This document shows, piece after piece, positions 44,075 through 51,723 of a stretch of DNA of 55,438 nucleotides. The notes under the pieces are model-generated. The model was not told the DNA's origin and ran no database searches. It saw only the letters and a program-made list of their open reading frames with translations. A program made the translations under genes and the position numbers. Origin of the DNA: Burkholderiaceae bacterium (GTDB lineage Bacteria; Pseudomonadota; Gammaproteobacteria; Burkholderiales; Burkholderiaceae_C); NCBI GenBank assembly GCA_022702125.1, contig JAKOND010000027.1:1-55438 (forward strand), in the 5' to 3' direction. Numbering within the stretch: the first letter of the stretch is position 1; each line of letters begins with the position of its first letter.

Positions 44075-44105
44075 AAGGCCGGCGGGTCGCGCACCCGCCG
44101 GCCTT
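44075..44105. terminator. Bidirectional Rho-independent terminator
   Basis: AAGGCCGGCGGGT (44075-44087), loop of five, and the exact complement (44093-44105) followed by TCTT; the leading AA gives a short U-run on the other strand. It separates the convergent PHP lipoprotein and MHS transporter genes. Confidence 0.8.
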
Positions 44106-44125
44106 TCTTGCGCAGGCCCGGGGCG

Positions 44126-45466
44126 TCAGGCTTCCAGCGGCTTCTTCGCGGTCTCGCGCGCCACCAGCACCGCGACCAGCGTCAGGCCGAGCGCGCCCAC
44201 CACGTAGAGCGACACCGCCAGCGTCGAGCCGTAGGATTTGAACAGGCTGGCGATGATCAGCGGCGCGAAGCCGCCGCCGAGGATGCCGGCCAGGGTGTAG
44301 GCCAGCGAGGCGCCGGCGTAGCGCACCCGGTTCGGGAACTGCTCGGTCACGAAGGCCGCCTGCGGGCCGTACATCATCGCGTGGATCAGCAGGCCGCCGA
44401 CCACCGCCGCGCAGATCGCCAGCGGCTGCGCCTTGTCCATCAGCACGAAGAACACGAAGGCCCAGGCCATGCCCAGCAGCGCGCCGGCGATGTAGACCGG
44501 CCGGCGTCCGATGCGGTCCGACAGCGCGCCGAACCAGGGCACCGCCAGCGCGTTGCAGGCCGCGCCGATCATGGTGGCGGTCAGCGCCATCGGGCGCGAC
44601 AGGTGCAGCACCGTGGTGACGTAGGTCAGGGTGAAGACCACCACCAGCGCGTAGAGCACGTCCGAGCCGATCCGCGAGCCGCCGGCGATCAGCAGGCGCC
44701 GCCAGTGCTCGGAGAACACTTCCTTGATCGGCGTCTTGGCGGTGGCCTTCTTGGCCTCCATCTCGCGGAAGACCGGGGTCTCCTCCACGCCGCGTCGCAG
44801 CCACAGCCCGAAGATCACCAGCGCGACGCTGGAGAGGAAGGGGATGCGCCAGCCCCAGGCCTGGAATTCCTCCGGGCTGAGCCAGGCCGACACCAGGGCG
44901 ATGAAGCCGGTGCCGATCAGCGTGCCGCAGGACGGCCCGACCTGGGTGAAGGAGGCGTTGCGGCCGCGCGCGTCGGGCTTGCCGTGCTCCATCGACAGCA
45001 GCACCGCGCCGGCCCACTCGCCGCCGATGGCCACGCCCTGCACGAAGCGCAGCGTCACCAGCGCGATCGGCGCCCAGATGCCCCAGCCGGCGTAGGTCGG
45101 CAGCAGGCCCATCGCGCCGGTGGCCACGCCCATGATGACCAGCGTGGCCGCCAGCACGAAGCGCCGGCCCAGCCGGTCGCCCAGGTGGCCGAAGACCAGG
45201 CCGCCGAGCGGCCGCGAGATGTAGCCGACCGCGTAGGTCGAGAAGGCCAGGATCGTGCCGGTCAGCGGGTCGAAGGACGGGAAGAAGACCGCGTTGAACA
45301 CCAGCGCGGCCATGATGTTGTAGACGGTGAAGTCGTACCACTCGAGCGTGGTGCCGACCGAGCTGGCCATGGCGAGCCGGCCCATCGGGGGCGCGGCATG
45401 GGGCGCCGGGCGGGAGGCTGCGGCGGATGGGACGTGCGGGGGCACGGTGCGGGAAGGGGCACTCAT
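44126..45466 (-). CDS. MHS-family (metabolite:H+ symporter) MFS transporter
   Basis: A 446-residue twelve-helix transporter. MHS hallmarks are SSVGTTLEWYDFTVY in helix 1, FGHLGDRLGRR in the first cytoplasmic loop, RFVQGVAIGGEWAGAVL, SDRIGRRP in the middle loop and a late MYGPQAAFVTEQFP. Relatives move proline-betaine, shikimate, citrate or aromatic acids. The hydrophilic N-terminal 25 residues are Pro/Ala-rich. It is the last gene of the minus-strand cluster beginning with the GntR gene and probably imports the substrate of the amidase pathway (inference). Confidence 0.93.
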   Translation of the reverse strand: MSAPSRTVPPHVPSAAASRPAPHAAPPMGRLAMASSVGTTLEWYDFTVYNIMAALVFNAVFFPSFDPLTGTILAFSTYAVGYISRPLGGLVFGHLGDRLGRRFVLAATLVIMGVATGAMGLLPTYAGWGIWAPIALVTLRFVQGVAIGGEWAGAVLLSMEHGKPDARGRNASFTQVGPSCGTLIGTGFIALVSAWLSPEEFQAWGWRIPFLSSVALVIFGLWLRRGVEETPVFREMEAKKATAKTPIKEVFSEHWRRLLIAGGSRIGSDVLYALVVVFTLTYVTTVLHLSRPMALTATMIGAACNALAVPWFGALSDRIGRRPVYIAGALLGMAWAFVFFVLMDKAQPLAICAAVVGGLLIHAMMYGPQAAFVTEQFPNRVRYAGASLAYTLAGILGGGFAPLIIASLFKSYGSTLAVSLYVVGALGLTLVAVLVARETAKKPLEA

Positions 45467-45569
45467 GGGGGATCTCCGGTGGGGGGCGGCGGGTCCGCGG
45501 CGATCGCGGACCGCGGGCGGGAGGGGCGGGGGAGGCGGGATGGGGGACGCGGGCGCCCCCCGGTGGCCG

Positions 45570-46265
45570 TCAGGCCAGGTCGGCGACGCTCAGCTTCCAG
45601 CCCAGCGTGTAGAGCGCGGCGGCGGCGGCATCGGCCCGCAGCGACTCGGCGGCGCGCGACAGGGCGTCGCGGTGGCCGGCGGCATGGCTGGTCTCGACCA
45701 CCATCAGGGGCTGCAGCACCCGGCCCGCGGTCGATTCCTTGGGCAGCGGCGTGCTGAGCACCGGGTCCGGCACCAGCAGGTACGACTGCACGAAGCCGGG
45801 TTGCGCCGCCAGCCGGCGGCCGGTGTCGGCGGCGCGCGCCACCAGGTCGGCGCGGTCGTCGGCCACGGCCAGCGGCAGGATCGCGATCTGGCTGCCCGAG
45901 CCGAAGCCGGTCGCCGCCTCCACCGCGCAGACGCGGCGCATCGGGTCGCGCATGCGGTCGAGGTTGGCGACCGACCAGGGCGTCTGCTGGCCGAAGGCGG
46001 CGCGGTAGGCGTCGGAGGTGAACACGCCGAGCGAGCGGGTGCGGTAGAGGCCCAGGTAGACGGGCCAGCGGGCCGCGCCTTCCGCGCGCTGGTAGCGCGC
46101 GCCGGACAGGAAGCCGTCGATGCGCACGCGTTCCTCGACGTGCTCGCGGTCGTACCAGGCGTTGAAGTCGGCCGCGTCGGCCGCGTCCACGCTAGAGGCG
46201 ACGAAGAGCATGCCGTGGACGGCGGGGGCGGGAGCCGGGGCGGGAGAGGGTGCGGTGAGGGGCAT
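45570..46265 (-). CDS. DUF4286/EthD-like ferredoxin-fold protein
   Basis: A 231-residue protein with two dimeric alpha-beta barrel-like repeats. MLFVASSVDAADAADFNAWYDREHVEERVRIDGFLSGARY (about 19-58) is the pattern of DUF4286/EthD-type proteins, in which NxWYDxEHxxER recurs. The second half (SQIAILPLAV) is degenerate. Such proteins are often encoded with catabolic enzymes but have no settled role. It lies in the amidase cluster, about 100 bases upstream of the transporter. The ATG at 46265 is followed by a Pro/Ala-rich stretch. Confidence 0.7.
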   Translation of the reverse strand: MPLTAPSPAPAPAPAVHGMLFVASSVDAADAADFNAWYDREHVEERVRIDGFLSGARYQRAEGAARWPVYLGLYRTRSLGVFTSDAYRAAFGQQTPWSVANLDRMRDPMRRVCAVEAATGFGSGSQIAILPLAVADDRADLVARAADTGRRLAAQPGFVQSYLLVPDPVLSTPLPKESTAGRVLQPLMVVETSHAAGHRDALSRAAESLRADAAAAALYTLGWKLSVADLA

Positions 46266-46400
46266 GGCGGGGCGTTCGGATTCCGTTCGGGGGATGCGGA
46301 ATCATCGGCCGCGCCGGGCGGTGCGGCAAACGGGTTTTTCTGCCGCGGCGCCATCAGAATTACTTGTCGTCCCGGCGCGTGTTTCCGCACCGTTGCGGGG

Positions 46401-47327
46401 TTAACCCACTAGGGGCGCGTTCCAGAATGGTGCAGGCAGCGTGCCCGCGAAACGGTCCGACTCGGTTCGCGCCAGCTCGGCCACCAAGCGGATGGCGGGG
46501 GAGTCGGCCGACTCCAGGTGGCTGACCACGATGCGCTGCGGCGGCAGCGGCGTGTCGCAGTCGAGGATGCGCAGGTCGCCGCGCTCGATCTCGTCGCGCA
46601 CCGGCGGCAGCGGGATCAGCGCGTTGCCGAAGCCCGACTTCACCAGCCGCACCAGCGCCGCCATCGAACTCACGCAGTGAACCTTGCCCAGCGGCATGCC
46701 CGCCTGCCTGTAGAGCTGCTTGAGCGCCTGGTGCGGCTGCGAGCCGGGGCTCATGGTCAGCACCGGCTCCTGCAGCAGGTGGGCGATGCGGCCCTCGCCG
46801 GGCCGGGCCGGCGCGTCGCCCGCGCCGACCCAGCCCATGGCCATCGGCACGCAGGCGAGGTTGACGAAGCCCGGCCCCGCCAGCACGTCGGTCTGCAGCG
46901 CGATGTCGATCGCGCCGGCCTGCAGCCGCTCGTGCAGCGCATGGGTGGTCTCGGAGGTCAGCTGCACCTCGATGCCCGGATGCTGGCGCTGCAGCGTGCC
47001 CAGGAAGCCCACCAGCCAGGTGTGCACCACGCTCTCGATGGCGCCGATGCGCACCAGCCCCAGCAGTTCCTCGGACGGGCGGCCGAGGGCGACGATCTCG
47101 CGCTGCAGCTCCAGCAGCCGTTCGCCGTAGTCGAGCAGCCGCAGGCCGACCGGCGTCAGCCGCAGGTCGCGCGGGTCGCGCTCGAAGAGCCGGGCGCCGA
47201 TGTCCTCCTCCAGCGAGGCGATGCGGTTGGAGATCGCGGCCTGGGTCACGTGCAGCCGCTCGGCCGCGGCGCGGAAGCTGCCCAGCCGCGCGACCCACAG
47301 GAAGGCCTCGACGAAGCGGGTGTTCAT
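46401..47327 (-). CDS. LysR-family transcriptional regulator in the amidase cluster
   Basis: A 308-residue LysR-type regulator: helix-turn-helix FLWVARLGSFRAAAERLHVTQAAISNRI, linker helix, then the effector domain (GLVRIGAIESVVHTWLVGFL). It starts 22 bases after the amidase stop on the same strand, so it is inside the operon, unusual since LysR genes are mostly divergent. Together with the GntR gene at the head of the cluster there are two regulators for one pathway. The ligand is unknown. Confidence 0.94.
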   Translation of the reverse strand: MNTRFVEAFLWVARLGSFRAAAERLHVTQAAISNRIASLEEDIGARLFERDPRDLRLTPVGLRLLDYGERLLELQREIVALGRPSEELLGLVRIGAIESVVHTWLVGFLGTLQRQHPGIEVQLTSETTHALHERLQAGAIDIALQTDVLAGPGFVNLACVPMAMGWVGAGDAPARPGEGRIAHLLQEPVLTMSPGSQPHQALKQLYRQAGMPLGKVHCVSSMAALVRLVKSGFGNALIPLPPVRDEIERGDLRILDCDTPLPPQRIVVSHLESADSPAIRLVAELARTESDRFAGTLPAPFWNAPLVG

Positions 47328-47348
47328 GCCGCCGCTCCCCGCCCCGCC

Positions 47349-48761
47349 TCAGTCGGCCCGCGCCGCCGCCCGCAGGCAGGACTCGACCGCGCGGCCCACC
47401 TGCAGCACCCGGGCGTCGGCGCCGTGCGGCCCGCCCACCGACAGGCCCACCGGCAGTTCGCCGGGCGCCTCGCAGGGGATGGACAGCGCGCAGCCGTCGA
47501 GGAAGTTGAGCACCGTGGTGTTGCGCAGCACCAGCGCGTTGGTGGCGAAGAAGCGGCCGTCGTCTTCCGCCAGGTCGGCCAGGAGCGGCGCGCGCACCGC
47601 CACCGTCGGCATCAGCCAGGCGTCGAGATCGCGCAGCCGCTCGCGCGCGGTGGACTGCAGCCGGGCGCGGGCGTCCAGCAGGTCGATGTAGTCGGCCGCC
47701 GAGATGAGCGCGCCCCGGCGGATGCGTTGGGCGACGCGCGGGTCGTACTGCGCCTCCAGCGCCGGATCGCCCAGCCGGGCGCGGTGCAGCTGCCAGGCCT
47801 CGGCGGCGATGAGGCCGCCGCCGGCGTTGATCTGCGGCAGCTGGTGCAGCTCGGCGAAGCCGAAGCGCCGGATCTGCGCGCCGGCCGCCGACAGGTGCCG
47901 CAGGGCGCGGTCGAAGGCGGCGGCCACCGCGGGTTCGACGCCGTCCAGGACGAAGTCCTCGGTCACGCCCAGCCGCAGGCCGGCCAGGGGCGCCTCGCGG
48001 GTGTCGAGGGTCTCGCCGCTCAGGACGGCGTCGAGGATGGCGCAGCAGTCCACGCTGCGCGCCAGCGGGCCGGCCGAGTCGAGGCTGCGCGACAGCGGAT
48101 AGGCGCCGGCCAGCGGCACCCGGCGCGCCGTCGGCTTGAAGCCGGTCAGGCCGCAGAAGGAGGACGGGATGCGGATCGAGCCGCCGGTGTCGGTGCCCAG
48201 CGCGGCCACGGCCAGGCCCAGCGCCACGGTGGCGGCGCCGCCGGAGCTCGACCCGCCGGTGACGCGGGCCGCGTCGCCCGGATGCGCCGGCGTGCCGTGG
48301 TGCGGGTTCAGGCCCAGGCCGGAGAAGGCGAACTCGCTCATGTTGGTGCGGCCCATCGGCACCGCGCCGGCCGCGCGCAGGCGGGCCACGGCCGTCGCGT
48401 CGGCGGCGGCGGGCGCCTGGCCGGCCATCACCCTGGCGCCCGCGCCGGTGACCTGGCCCCGCACGTCGAACAGGTCCTTGATCGACACCGGCAGGCCGGC
48501 GAGCGGCGAGGGCGCGTGGCCGGCGGCCCGGGTCGCGTCGCTGGCCAGCGCGGCCTGCAGCGCGCCGTCGGTGTCGACCTCGCCGACGTAGGCGGTGCCG
48601 CCGGCCGCCTGGTATTCGGCGATGCGGGCCAGCGTGGCCTCGACCAGCGCGACGCTGGTGGTGGCGCCGTTCGCCAGGTCGGCGGCGAGTTCGCGCAGCG
48701 TGGGGTGGCGGGCGCCGGGCAGATCGGTGGCGGGGGCGGGGGAAGTCGTGGGGGTGTTCAT
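47349..48761 (-). CDS. Amidase signature family hydrolase (AtzF/GatA-like)
   Basis: A 470-residue amidase-signature enzyme. The Ser-cisSer-Lys triad is complete: Lys95 in SIKDLFD, Ser171 in GGSSSGGA and Ser195 in DTGGSIR. Length and flanking motifs (PMGRTNMSEFAFSGLGLNPHHGTP) resemble GatA-like and allophanate-hydrolase-type amidases, but the genes gatB/gatC are absent here, so it is a catabolic amidase. ATGA overlap with the preceding DUF2848 gene indicates coupled translation and a joint job. Confidence 0.93.
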   Translation of the reverse strand: MNTPTTSPAPATDLPGARHPTLRELAADLANGATTSVALVEATLARIAEYQAAGGTAYVGEVDTDGALQAALASDATRAAGHAPSPLAGLPVSIKDLFDVRGQVTGAGARVMAGQAPAAADATAVARLRAAGAVPMGRTNMSEFAFSGLGLNPHHGTPAHPGDAARVTGGSSSGGAATVALGLAVAALGTDTGGSIRIPSSFCGLTGFKPTARRVPLAGAYPLSRSLDSAGPLARSVDCCAILDAVLSGETLDTREAPLAGLRLGVTEDFVLDGVEPAVAAAFDRALRHLSAAGAQIRRFGFAELHQLPQINAGGGLIAAEAWQLHRARLGDPALEAQYDPRVAQRIRRGALISAADYIDLLDARARLQSTARERLRDLDAWLMPTVAVRAPLLADLAEDDGRFFATNALVLRNTTVLNFLDGCALSIPCEAPGELPVGLSVGGPHGADARVLQVGRAVESCLRAAARAD

Positions 48762-49435
48762 TGCGCGATCTCCAGGGCGTCGGCGAGGTAGCGGTGGTGC
48801 AGGCTGCGGTCCAGGACCGGGTCGTGCAGTTCGAGTTCGAAGGCCTCGCCCCAGCCGAGTTCGCCGATCACCGCATGGGTGCCGCAGAACATCGCGGTGT
48901 GCGCCGGCAGGGCGCCGCCGTTCAGGCGGTCGAGCAGGTCGCGCGGCGCCAGCAGGCGGTCCAGCGGGCCTTCCTGGTAGAGCGCGCGGACGCCGTCGCG
49001 GGTGCGCCAGCAGCGGCTGACCAGCCGGTCCCAGTGGCCTTCGACCTCGGCGAGCTTCCACAGCGCCGCGCCCACCGGCTTGGCGCACATCTGCTTGGAG
49101 ACGGTCACATCGTAGGCCTCGACCTTGCGGTCGGTGTGGTCCGAGCCGATGCCGACCAGCACGCCGTGCTCCTCGCTCGCCAGCAGCACGCATTCGACCT
49201 CGCCCGACGAGTCGCGGCCGGGCACCTGCAGCCGGTCGGCGGTGTCGAGCAGCGGCGCGGCGACGCGGTAGAAGGTGGGCACGGCGGACGGCGGCTTCAC
49301 GCCGATCGCGGCCAGCTCGGCGATGTGGTGGTCGACCGCCGCGCGGTCGCGGCCCGCCCAGCCGGCGATGACCAGGTGGCGGATGTCGAGGGTGACCGGC
49401 CCGTGGCCGGCGAGGTCGAAGGTGTGCAGGGGCAT
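48758..49435 (-). CDS. DUF2848 family protein
   Basis: A 225-residue soluble protein of the DUF2848 family. Recognisable blocks are VIAGWAGRDRAAVDHHIAELAAIGV, SGEVECVLLASEEHGVLVGIGSDHTDR, AYDVTVSKQMCAKPVG and MFCGTHAVIGELGWGEAF. To my knowledge the family has no assigned function, though it is often next to amidase genes; the pattern has a faint resemblance to fumarylacetoacetate-hydrolase-fold enzymes. Start ATG 49435; the stop overlaps the amidase start. Confidence 0.82.
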   Translation of the reverse strand: MPLHTFDLAGHGPVTLDIRHLVIAGWAGRDRAAVDHHIAELAAIGVKPPSAVPTFYRVAAPLLDTADRLQVPGRDSSGEVECVLLASEEHGVLVGIGSDHTDRKVEAYDVTVSKQMCAKPVGAALWKLAEVEGHWDRLVSRCWRTRDGVRALYQEGPLDRLLAPRDLLDRLNGGALPAHTAMFCGTHAVIGELGWGEAFELELHDPVLDRSLHHRYLADALEIAQ

Positions 49436-49554
49436 GGTGGTGGCTGGCAGGGGAGGAGGGAACGGGGATGCGGCAGGGCGCGGGGAGGATGCGGGGCGTC
49501 GGGCGGGATCACGCAAGAAGCGGGCGCGGATGGCGGGGCGGGCGGGCCGGCGGG

Positions 49555-50247
49555 TCAGAGCGCCCGGGTGATCGCCCGGCGGAAGTCGTCGATGTGCCGC
49601 CGCATCGCGGCGGCGGCGGCGTCCGGGTCGCGGCGTTCGAGCGCGGCCAGGATGTCCTCGTGCTCGTCGCGGATGCGGGCGCCGTGGCCGGGCTCGGACA
49701 GCGTCAGGAACCAGAAGCGGGCCTGCTGCTCGTGCAGCCGGCGCAGCAGGTCGGCCAGCACCCGGTTGCGGGCGGCGGCGGCGATGGCGCCGTGGAAGTC
49801 CAGGTCCAGCGCCATCAGCGCCGGCACGTCGCCCGCGGCCACCAGCGCCGGCGCCCGGTCGAGCAGGGCGCGCATCGCCGCCAGCTCGTCGGGCCGGACG
49901 CGGGCGGCGGCCAGCCGCACGCACAGGGCCTCGTTGCAGGCGCGCACCTCGATCGTGTCGAGCACCGCGTCGAGCGACAGCGGCGCCACCACGATGCCCT
50001 TGCGCGGCAGGATGGCGACCAGGCCCTCCATCTCCAGGCGGTGCAGCGCCTGGTGGACCGGCGTGCGGCCCAGGCCGAGCAGCGCGCCGAGCCCGCCCTC
50101 GTTGACCTGCGCCCCCGGGGCGAGTTCGCAGCCGATGATGCGGCGCTTGATCTCGGCGTAGGCCAGCTCGCGCAGTTGCGCCGCGCCGCCGGGCGCGGAG
50201 GGAGCGGGCGACGGGCGGGCGGCGGGGGACGCGAGCAGGGATTCCAT
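49555..50247 (-). CDS. GntR-family (FadR/FCD subfamily) regulator
   Basis: A 230-residue regulator: winged helix (ELAYAEIKRRIIGCELAPGAQVNEGGLGALLGLGRTPVHQALHRLEMEGLV) plus an FCD ligand domain of helices with the metal-binding pattern (LDLDFHGAIAAAARN and DEHEDILAALERRD and MRRHIDDF). It heads the minus-strand catabolic cluster. A tandem A+T-rich palindromic repeat lies just upstream of its start (50257-50277), an apt operator for autoregulation and control of the divergent royal-jelly-like gene. Confidence 0.94.
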   Translation of the reverse strand: MESLLASPAARPSPAPSAPGGAAQLRELAYAEIKRRIIGCELAPGAQVNEGGLGALLGLGRTPVHQALHRLEMEGLVAILPRKGIVVAPLSLDAVLDTIEVRACNEALCVRLAAARVRPDELAAMRALLDRAPALVAAGDVPALMALDLDFHGAIAAAARNRVLADLLRRLHEQQARFWFLTLSEPGHGARIRDEHEDILAALERRDPDAAAAAMRRHIDDFRRAITRAL

Positions 50248-50256
50248 GGCGACGAA

Positions 50257-50277
50257 TGATATATCACTGAAATATCA
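50257..50277. promoter_or_regulatory. Tandem palindromic repeat, probable GntR operator
   Basis: TGATATATCA (50257-50266, a perfect palindrome) is followed after one base by TGAAATATCA (50268-50277), differing at one position. The start-to-start distance of 11 bases places both on one face of the helix. It begins ten bases upstream of the GntR start codon. Confidence 0.6.
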
Positions 50278-50457
50278 CATGGCCGGCATCGCGCGGGCCG
50301 GTGGCGGAAAGCGCTTTCCCGCGCCTCTGGCAGCAGCCGACATGCATCGGCGGCGCATGCCTACAGGCCGGTCGCGGGGGGAATCTATGGTCGTGCTTCC
50401 AGGCGAGAACGCCCGGGGATTCCGTTTCCACCCCTCATCCGCATCCCACCGCATCCC

Positions 50458-51615
50458 ATGATCCCTTCCCGCTTCGCCCTCTCCGCCTGCGCCTTGTCGG
50501 CCGCGTTCCTGCTCTCCGCCTGCGGCTCCGCGCCGCCCGGCATGCCCGTGGCGGCCGGCAGCACGCAGACGCGGGGCGCGCCGGCGGAGGGCGCCCGCCT
50601 CCAGCAGGTGGCGGCCTTCGACCATCAGGTCACCGGCGTGACCGTGTCCACCGACGGACGCGTCTTCGTGAACTTCCCGCGCTGGTCCGAGGACGCGCCG
50701 GTCTCGGTGGCCGAGGTGCTGCCCGACGGCTCGACCCGTCCCTTCCCCGATGCGCGCTGGAACGAATGGCGCAACGCCCGCAAGGACGAACTCTCGGCGC
50801 GCGACCGCTGGGTCTGCGTGCAGAGCGTGGTGGCCGACAAGCAGGGCAACCTGTGGGTGCTCGACCCCGCCGCGCCCGCCCAGGGCGCGCTGGTGCCGCA
50901 GGGCCCCAAGCTGGTGAAGATCGACCTGCGCACCAATCGCGCGGTGCAGACCGTCGCCTTCGACGAGACGATCGCGCCGCAGGGCAGCTACCTCAACGAC
51001 GTGCGCTTCAGCCCCGACGGCCGACAGGCCTACATCACCGATTCCGGCGCCAAGGGCGCGCTGGTGGTGGTGGACCTCGCCAGCGGCCAGTCGCGCCGGG
51101 TACTCGACGGCCACCCCAGCACCCAGCCCGAGAAGGAGGTGCAGGTGAAGGCCGACGGCCAGGTGCTGCGCCGCACCGACGGGCGCGGCGTCGAGTTCGC
51201 GGCCGACGGCATCGCGCTGTCGGGCGACGGCGCCACGCTCTACTGGCAGGCGATCAAGGGCCGCACCCTCTACCGCATCCCGACCGCCGCGCTGGCCGAC
51301 GCGCGCCTGACGCCGCCGCAGCTCGCGGCCCAGGTCCAGCGCGCGGGCGACAACGGCGTGGCCGACGGCCTGCTGATCGGCCGCGACGGCCGGATGTACG
51401 TCACCGCGCCCGAGGAGAACGCGGTCAAGGTGCGCGAGGGCAACGACCTGCGCATCCTGGTGCAGGACGCCCGCCTGCGCTGGCCCGACACGCTGTCCGA
51501 GGGGCCGGACGGCACGGTCTACGTGACCAGCTCGCGCATCCAGGACATGAACTGGTACAAGCCGGCGCAGGGGCCGAGCCTGCCGACGACGCTGTTCCGC
51601 ATCGTCGGGCGCTGA
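50458..51615 (+). CDS. Major royal jelly/Yellow-like beta-propeller lipoprotein
   Basis: A 385-residue exported protein with a lipobox LSAC (Cys22). The mature part is a beta-propeller of the MRJP/Yellow type: GRVFVNFPRW, GNLWVLDPAAP, GSYLNDVRFSPDGRQAYITDSG, VVDLASGQSRRVLDGHPS, DGIALSGDGATLYW and DGLLIGRDGRMYVTAPE. Bacterial members have unclear roles (sensing, lactonase-like or structural). It is divergent from the GntR gene, sharing the operator region, so it may belong to that regulon (inference). The ATG at 50458 lacks a clear ribosome binding site. Confidence 0.83.
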   Translation: MIPSRFALSACALSAAFLLSACGSAPPGMPVAAGSTQTRGAPAEGARLQQVAAFDHQVTGVTVSTDGRVFVNFPRWSEDAPVSVAEVLPDGSTRPFPDARWNEWRNARKDELSARDRWVCVQSVVADKQGNLWVLDPAAPAQGALVPQGPKLVKIDLRTNRAVQTVAFDETIAPQGSYLNDVRFSPDGRQAYITDSGAKGALVVVDLASGQSRRVLDGHPSTQPEKEVQVKADGQVLRRTDGRGVEFAADGIALSGDGATLYWQAIKGRTLYRIPTAALADARLTPPQLAAQVQRAGDNGVADGLLIGRDGRMYVTAPEENAVKVREGNDLRILVQDARLRWPDTLSEGPDGTVYVTSSRIQDMNWYKPAQGPSLPTTLFRIVGR

Positions 51616-51621
51616 AGCGGG

Positions 51622-51655
51622 TTCCGGCCGTGCCGGGGCCGCGCTCCGGCCGGAA
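51622..51655 (+). terminator. Hairpin after the royal-jelly-like gene
   Basis: TTCCGGCCG (51622-51630) and CGGCCGGAA (51647-51655) make a perfect 9-bp stem six bases after the stop. There is no T-run, so it is only terminator-like. Confidence 0.35.
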
Positions 51656-51711
51656 TCCACGGCGGCCGGCGGGGCGCTCCCGGGCGGCCTGCGCGGGGAG
51701 GCGCTCCCTCC

Positions 51712-51723
51712 TAGAATCGCCCG
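51712..51723 (+). promoter_or_regulatory. -10 element of tldD, suggesting a leaderless transcript
   Basis: TAGAAT (51712-51717) matches the -10 consensus in five of six positions and ends only six bases before the tldD ATG at 51724. No ribosome binding site is present. Transcription would start at about the A of the ATG. Confidence 0.45.
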
